Assembly: GCF_006740045.1 (NCBI RefSeq) | Contig: NZ_AP019749.1 | Location: 3,429,001 to 3,493,000, forward strand | DNA length: 64,000 nt | Source: Comamonas terrigena NBRC 13299 | GTDB lineage: Bacteria; Pseudomonadota; Gammaproteobacteria; Burkholderiales; Burkholderiaceae_C | Reading direction: 5' to 3' | In this document: piece by piece, positions 56,683 to 64,000 of the stretch | Layout of the letters: each line of letters starts with the position of its first letter | Position numbering within the stretch: position 1 is the first letter of the stretch | Notes under the pieces: generated by a model | The model's input: only the letters and a program-made list of their open reading frames with translations | What the model was told of the DNA's origin: nothing | The model's database searches: none | Program-made: the position numbers and the translations under genes

Positions 56683-59600
56683 TCACAGCAGCCGGCATCT
56701 CAGCGCTTTCGCACACCCCGGAGCAGCCGCGAGTATAGGCCAGCACAGTGCGCATGCCACCATTTTGCGGTTCCCATTGGGTTATGTGTTTCCCCAGTAT
56801 GGGGCGGGGTGCACCGGAGCACGCCGGGGCGAGTACCCCGGTCACCCGGCTGCGGTGTATGTCAGCGCCTCACACCGCAATGGCCGTGGCCGAGCCCGCC
56901 AGCTTGCGCAGCTCGAACTTCTGGATCTTGCCGGTGCTGGTCTTGGGCAGCTCGCCAAACACGATGGCGCGTGGCACCTTGTAGCCGGCCAGGTGCTGCT
57001 TGCAGTGGGTGATGATGTCGGCCTCGGTCACCGTGGCGCCGGCCTTGATCTCCAGGAAGGCGCAGGGCGTCTCGCCCCACTTGGCATCGGGCTTGGCCAC
57101 CACGGCCGCAGCCAGCACGGCCGGGTGGCGGTAGAGCACGTCTTCGACTTCGATGGACGAGATGTTCTCTCCGCCGGAGATGATGATGTCCTTGCTGCGG
57201 TCCTTGATCTTGATATAACCGTCCGGGTACTGCACCGCCAGGTCGCCGCTGTGGAACCAGCCGCCACGGAAGGCTTCGTCCGTGGCCTGCGGGTTCTTCA
57301 GATAGCCCTTCATGGCGATATTGCCCTTGAACATGATCTCGCCCATGGTCTCGCCGTCGTGCGGCACAGGCTGCATGGTTTCGGGGTCCAGCACCTGGGC
57401 ATCGCGCTGCAGGTGGTAGCGCACGCCCTGGCGGGCATTCAGGCGGGCACGTTCGCCGATGTCGAGCTGGTCCCACTCCGCATGCTGGGCGCAGACGGTG
57501 GCCGGGCCGTAGGTTTCGGTCAGGCCGTAGACATGGGTCAGATCGAAGCCCATGGCTTCCATGCCTTCGATCATCGAGGCAGGGGGCGCGGCGCCGGCCA
57601 CCATGGCCTTGACGCCGGCAGGCACGCCTTGCTTCATCGCCGCCGGGGCATTCACCAGCAGCGACTGCACGATGGGCGCGCCGCAGTAATGGGTGACGCC
57701 GTGGTTGCGGATGGCGTCGAAAATATTCTGCGGATCGACGCGGCGCAGGCAGACATTGACACCTGCGCGCGCGGCCACGGTCCAGGGGAAGCACCAGCCG
57801 TTGCAGTGGAACATCGGCAGCGTCCACAGGTAGACCGCATGCTTGGGCATGTCCCATTCCAGCACATTGCTGATGGCGTTGATGGCCGCACCGCGGTGGT
57901 GGTAGACCACGCCCTTGGGGTTGCCGGTGGTGCCGCTGGTGTAGTTCAGCGCAATCGCATCCCACTCGTCAGCGGGCAGCTCCCAGGCGAAATCCGGATC
58001 GCCCTGGGCGACAAAATCGTCGTAGGTGGTGTTGCCCAGCGGCACGGCGGCGTCGCCGTACAGCGCGTCTTCCACACGGATCACTGTCAGCGGGGCGGTG
58101 GACTTGCGCAGCGGCAGCGCCTTGGCCATCAGGGCGGTGAATTCCGGGTCCACGATCAGCACCTTGGCTTCGCCGTGGTCCAGCATGAAGGCCAGGGTCT
58201 CCGCATCCAGTCGGGTGTTGAGGGTGTTGAGCACGGCGCCGGACATGGGCACGCCAAAGTGAGCCTCCACCATCGGCGGGGTGTTGGGCAGCATCACGGC
58301 CACCGTGTCGTTCTTGCCCACGCCGGCCTGGTGCAGCGCACTGGCCAGCTGGCGGCAGCGGCGGTAGGTCTGTCCCCAGGTCTGGCGCAGATCCCCGTGC
58401 ACGATGGCCAGGCGGTCCGGGTAGACGCTGGCGGTGCGCTCCAGAAAGCTCAGCGGGCTGAGGGGCGCAAAGTTGGCCGCATTGCGGTCCAGGTGCTCGT
58501 TGTACTTGCTCATGAAATGTCTCCGAAGCGTGTCTTTTTGTGCATTTTGCGCCAACGCCACAACACAGGCTTACAGCCCCTGGCTGCACTCATGCATTCC
58601 CAGGCCTCAGCCCGCATGCCACGGACGTGCCCCGCCGCACTTTTGATACTGCGCAATACCACCCGTCAGGTGATGCGGTGCAATGGTTACGCCATCTGGA
58701 CTGAGTCCAAACCACGCAGAGGATGACGTGGCCGTACCGGCAGGTGGCGGGTGTGCCGCCTTGGCTGCGCACCAGGCATTCACCACACAAGCGTTTGGAA
58801 GCACACAATGAAAACCACCCTCCGACCCCTCGTTGCAGCCCTGGCCGCCGCGGCCGCCTTCCTGGCACTGCCCGCCCATGCACAAGGCGCGCAGGAACCC
58901 ATCCAGCCCATCGCGCCTGCCGTGGTCAAGAACCCGGCCATGGTGGAACTGGGCAAGAAACTGTGGTTCGATCCCCGCCTGTCCAAGTCGGGCTTCATCT
59001 CTTGCAACAGCTGCCACAATCTGTCCATGGGTGGCAGCGACAACCTGAAGACCTCCATCGGTCACAACTGGCAGGAAGGCCCCATCAACTCGCCCACGGT
59101 GCTGAACTCCAGCATGAACGTGGCCCAGTTCTGGGACGGCCGTGCCGGCAACCTGAAGGAGCAGGCCGGCGGCCCCATCGCCAACCCGGGCGAAATGGCC
59201 TTCACCCACGAGCTGGCCGTGGACATGCTGAACTCCATTCCCGGCTACCAGGCGGAGTTCAAGAAGGTGTTCAGCAAGCAGAAGATTGACATCGACCAGG
59301 TGACCGATGCCATTGCGGCGTTCGAGGAAACCCTGGTCACGCCCAACTCGCGCTTTGACAAGTGGCTCAAGGGCGATGCCAACGCCATCACCAAGACCGA
59401 ACTGGAAGGCTACAAGCTGTTCCGTGACAGCGGCTGTGTGGCCTGCCACAACGGCGCGGCCGTGGGCGGCAATTCCTTCCAGCGCATGGGTCTGGTCGAG
59501 GCCTACAAGACCAGCAACCCGGCCGAAGGCCGTGCGGCGGTGACCGGCAAGGACGCCGACCGCTTCAACTTCAAGGTGCCCACCCTGCGCAACGTGGAAC

Positions 59601-62600
59601 TGACCTACCCCTACTTCCACGATGGTGCGGCCGACACCCTGGGCCAGGCGGTGGACACCATGGGCCGCGTGCAGCTGGGCAAGAACTTCACCAAGGATGA
59701 GAACGCCAAGATCGTGGCCTTCCTGAAGACCCTGACCGGCGACCAGCCCCAGATCGGCATGCCGGTGCTGCCGCCCTCGAGCGACGCCACCCCGCGCCCC
59801 ACTCCGTTCGACAAGAAGAAGTAACTCCGGTCGGACTCTGACCCTGTTAGCTCCGCCCCGCCACAGCGCGAACTGCGGCAGAGCCTTTCCTCGCGCACCC
59901 GGTGTTTTGCCGGGTGCGCTTTTTTTCATCACAATAGCGACCCTGACCTTGATTGCCCGACTGCGACCCGCCATGCCCCCGCGCACCACCGCCACCACTG
60001 CTGCCACCCGCCTTGCCTCCGCACGCACCCGTCGTCCGCAGGCGCTGGCTGCACAGGCCCAGCAGCAGGCGCAGGACGCACAGCTGGCAGAGCGCCTGCG
60101 CCAGGCAGGCCTGCAGCCCACCCGCCAGCGCTTGGCCATGGCCCGGGTACTGCTGGGTGCGCCGGTGCACATGCATGCCGAACAGGTGCTGCAGGCCGCA
60201 CGCCAGCACTACCCCAGCCTGTCGCGCGCCACGGTCTACGCCAGCCTGCCGCTGTTTGCCGAGCGTGGCCTGCTGCGCGCGCTGCCGCTGGGGCTGGAAC
60301 ACACGGTCTATGACTCCAGCACCGAAGTCCACCCCCACCTGCTGATCGAAGACAGCGGCGAGGTGCTGGATCTGCCGCCCGACTGCATCCGCTGGGATGC
60401 GCTGCCGCCCCTGGCCCCGGGCCTGGAAGTGGCCGCCATCGACATGGTGGTGCGCGTGCGCCGCACCGCGGCTGCGCCAGACGCTGCCGCCAGCGCGGCC
60501 TGATCGTCCCGCAAGGCAGGGCCACGCTCCACGCGCCTGCGCGTTCCCGCTCCACCCCACCGGCTTTCACACCCGCCTGGCGATGCCGCCCCGCGGTGGC
60601 ATGCCACGCCTGCGCAGCCGCCACGGCCTGGCGCTGGCCCGGGGGCCCCTGCGCCTTTGAGACCAGGCGGCCGTGCGGGCATGTGCTTCTGCGGCCGGCA
60701 TGCAGCCATGCAATTTCTGCACAAAATGATGCTAATCACATACACATTGCCCCCATGCAGCACTCTATTTTTGTGCACGTTCCGTGCCGCACCGCGATGG
60801 CAACCGGCCCCAAAAAACTGCAACCCACCCCAATGAATCAATCAGTTAGCGGCATCCACAACCCTGCTAGCACCATTCCAGGGATTGCACAAACTTACGT
60901 CTTATATAAGACATAAATTACACAAATAGCGGTTTATGCGTTTTCCTCCCTACAATGCGGCCATGGGTTGTGCAGACCCCGTCCGCAAGGGCAGTCGGCA
61001 CCGTCCTTTGCATCCTGTGCATCAATGAGGAAACGCCCTGGCATGTACCAGGGCGGAGGAGACTGGCCCGCATCCACCGATGCGGGCCTTTTTTATGGCG
61101 CAACGCCCGGCCAGCCGCAGGCCGGCCCTCCAGACCCTGGCGGCTGATGGGCATCCGAGGTGTTTCCGGCACGCCACAGCCACCGCCCCTGACAGTATGT
61201 CCCCAAGCGGCGCCAGTCTGGGTGCCCCCCCTGCCGCAACGGTGCACGGCAGGCCCGGCACACCCCGGCGAAAGCAGGCTACTGGCAGCACTTCCGATAC
61301 TGCTGTGGCTGCACCGGGTAGGCGCCTTGGCGCACAATACGGCCGGTGTCCATCCCCCAGTCTTTCCTCCAGGAGTTGCTTGCCCGCGTCGATGTGGTTG
61401 ACGTGGTCGGCCGCTATGTGCCGCTGAAAAAAGGCGGCGCCAACTTCATGGGGCTGTGCCCTTTCCATGGGGAAAAGTCGCCCTCGTTCAGCGTCAGCCC
61501 CTCCAAGCAGTTCTACCACTGCTTTGGCTGCGGCAAGAACGGCAATGCCATCAGCTTCCTGATGGAGCACACCGGCATGGGCTTTGTGGAGGCGGTGCAG
61601 GACCTGGCCCAGCAGGTGGGCATGCAGGTGCCGCAGGACGACATCAGCCCGGCCGAGCGCGAGCGCCAGGCCGCGCAAAAGCGCCAGCAGGCGTCGCTGA
61701 CCGATGTGCTCGAACGCGCGGGCGACTCCTACCGCAAGCAGCTCAAGGATTCCGCCCATGCGGTGGAGTACCTGAAAAAGCGCGGCGTCTCCGGCACCAT
61801 CTGCAGCCGCTACGGCCTGGGCTATGCCCCGGCCGGCTGGCGCCACCTGGCGGGCGTATTCCCGCAGTACGACGATCCGCAGCTGCAGGAAGCGGGCCTG
61901 GTCATCGTCAACGAAGACGATGACAAGCGCTACGACCGCTTCCGCGACCGCATCATGTTCCCGATCCGCAATGTCAAAGGCGAGTGCATCGGCTTTGGCG
62001 GCCGCGTGCTGGGGGACGAGAAACCCAAATACCTGAACTCGCCGGAGACGCCGCTGTTCCACAAGGGACGCGAGCTCTACGGCCTGTTCGAAGCCCGCAA
62101 CGCGCTGCGCGAAAAAGGCTATGCCCTGGTCACCGAAGGCTATATGGACGTGGTGGCCCTGGCACAGCTGGGCTTTCCGAATGCCGTGGCCACGCTGGGC
62201 ACGGCCTGCACCCCCGAGCATGTGCACAAGCTGTTCCGCTTCACCGATGCGGTGGTGTTCAGCTTTGACGGCGACGCCGCCGGCCGCCGCGCTGCACGCA
62301 AGGCGCTCGAAGGCGCCCTGCCCTACGCCAGCGACACGCGCAGCGTGAAGTTCCTCTTCCTGCCTGCCGAGCACGACCCCGACAGCTTCATCCGCGAACA
62401 CGGCCCGGATGCCTTTGCCCGCCATGTGGGCGATGCGCTGCCGCTGTCGCGCTTTCTGCTGGACGCCGTCAGCGAAGGCTGCGATCTGGGCCAGGCCGAA
62501 GGCCGCGCACGCATGGCCAGCCAGGCCCGGCCGCTGTGGAACCTGCTGCCCGATGGCGCGCTGAAACGCCAGCTGCTGGCCGAAATGGCGGGCAAGGCCC

Positions 62601-64000
62601 AGCTGTCCAGCAGCGACCTGACCGAGCTGTGGGAGCAGGCCGCTGCCCAGGAAAACCGCTGGCAGCGTGGCGGTGCCGGTGGCGCCAACCCCACCCCTGC
62701 GACAGGTTCACAGGCCTTCCCGGCCGCGTCCGTCCCCCCTTCGGCCGAATGGGCACCGCCGGACGCCGACTACGGCCACAGCGCCCATGACGGCTGGGGC
62801 GATGCCGGTGGCAGCACGTACACGGGCTATGCCGGCGGCGCGCGCGGCCAGGGCGGCAATGGCTATGGCAACCGGGGCAACTTTCGCAATGGCAACGGCC
62901 CGCGCGGCGAAGGCCGCAACGGCTGGGGCAAAAAGCCCTGGGGACGCGACCGCGCCGGCAACACGGGCTGGAACGAAGCCCCGCGCCCGCCCCGCATCGC
63001 CCAGCCGCTGGGCCCGGACCAGGCCGCCCGCCTGCTGCTGTCGCACATGGAGTTCATGGAAGAGCTGGCCAACGAAGACCTGGATGCCCTGGTCAGCCAG
63101 CCCGCCCCGCACGGCCCGCTGTTCGCCTGGGTGGAGAGCCAGTACCAGGAGCATGGCCCCCAATCCTGGGCGGTGCTGCAGTCCCGCCTGGGCAGCAGCG
63201 GCGAAGCCCAGCTGGCCCGCACCCTGATGGACGGCCCCCATGGCCAGCCCGAAGGCGAGCTGCCCGAGCTGCGCTGCGAGCTGCGCAGCGTGCTCAATCT
63301 GATGCTGGTCAAGCGCCTGAAGACGCTGGAAGCCCAGGCCCTGGCCGAAGTCGCCACCGACCCGCAGGCCGTGCACCGTTACCGCGCGCTGCAGGAACGC
63401 CGCAAGCAGCTGGCGGCGGCACCTGCGCCGCAGGTCGGCGAATAAGAGCGGCAACACGACCCAGCAAACCACAGGTTTGCGGTGGAGACGAGGCGCGAAG
63501 CCGCAGACAGTACAGCCGTACGACAAGGCGAAGCAACGGTGAATCAAGGGTTGTGGTTAGCTACTCTAAATACGCTGCTGGGGTCCTGGTGCACCATGCC
63601 CCTGGCTGCCGTACGGGCAGGATCAACGGCCATACAGCCCTCAAATTCATCAAAAACCGTAGCATCTTTAGCAAGCCACTATTGATCCGCAAGGTTTTTT
63701 TGAAAAAATAACGCCGAACCTCTTGATTTTTTCTGCCGAAGGTATAATTAAAGGCTATTCGGCAAGAGCGACAGCAGCACCTCCGGACCCGGCCCCCGTG
63801 ACAGAACTCACGCGGATTGCAGCAAGTGCATGGCCAATTCCACCGCAAGGACTGCACACCAAATGTTCGCCCACCCATCTTGCCCCGGGAGCCCGTCCGC
63901 TCCCCACATGCCTTGGCGCGTCCATGGCATGTGTTGTGCGCGCCGGTTTTCGAGGCGCTTGCGAGTTTTCTTTGTGTGTCCGCTTTTGACCGTGAGGTAT

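Overview
The window is high-GC chromosomal DNA from a betaproteobacterium, most likely a member of the Burkholderiales family Comamonadaceae. The protein families and their arrangement support this: nitronate monooxygenase, etfBA, histone-deacetylase-like hydrolase, YbiB-CobA, TPP-controlled thiC, DarP-Mog, and rpsU-yqeY plus dnaG. No species can be named from sequence alone. Coding density is high. I see no prophage, IS element, CRISPR array, rRNA or tRNA. Most of the window is ordinary housekeeping and catabolic chromosome. The interesting material is mainly regulatory DNA, small RNA-like structures and a few unusual proteins.

Layout. 0-2.3 kb: cydDC, the cytochrome bd assembly exporter, read leftwards behind an FNR-type box and a perfect 18-bp palindrome. 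2.4-10.2 kb, all leftward: a secreted unknown protein, nitronate monooxygenase, an acyl-CoA dehydrogenase, etfBA behind two candidate fatty-acid or branched-chain catabolism operators, an enoyl-CoA hydratase and a histone-deacetylase-family hydrolase. 10.6-14 kb: mltB, an orphan amino-acid-type binding protein and a small heat-shock protein. 14.2-19.2 kb: a four-gene MacAB-TolC-type exporter operon with overlapping genes. 19.6-25.6 kb: wrbA, tsaD, a CBS protein, a DUF937 protein with an EF-hand, ybiB-cobA and a RidA-like protein.

25.7-29.2 kb is a coherent nickel module: NikR with a histidine-rich tail, a TonB-dependent receptor and a DUF4198 periplasmic protein. A NikR-like dyad lies between nikR and the receptor. 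29.4-31.5 kb: a Tat-exported PhoX phosphatase with a well-formed PHO box and a correctly spaced -10. 31.5-36.8 kb: a thioesterase, a BaiN/HI0933-family flavoprotein and a large GGDEF-EAL protein. 37.1-38.2 kb: rpsU and yqeY. 38.2-50.6 kb: a LysR regulator with divergent ttuC-like dehydrogenase, an unrecognised 356-aa protein, a KefB/C-like antiporter, a second GGDEF-EAL protein, an EamA transporter, pmbA, darP and mog. 50.9-60.5 kb: a Bcr/CflA exporter, a second binding protein, a GNAT enzyme, thiC with TPP riboswitch and leader terminator, an acyl-CoA ligase, a di-haem peroxidase and a Fur-family regulator. 60.5-64 kb: an orphan palindrome and terminator that may mark a small RNA, dnaG, and a promoter that probably drives rpoD beyond the window.

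The macromolecular-synthesis set (rpsU-dnaG-rpoD) is split here: about 23 kb of unrelated genes separate rpsU-yqeY from dnaG. I found no clear undescribed multi-gene system. The best leads are the candidate RNA or attenuator at 60.9-61.1 kb, the His-tailed NikR module, the RGG-like linker in DnaG, and the orphan protein at 40.5 kb.
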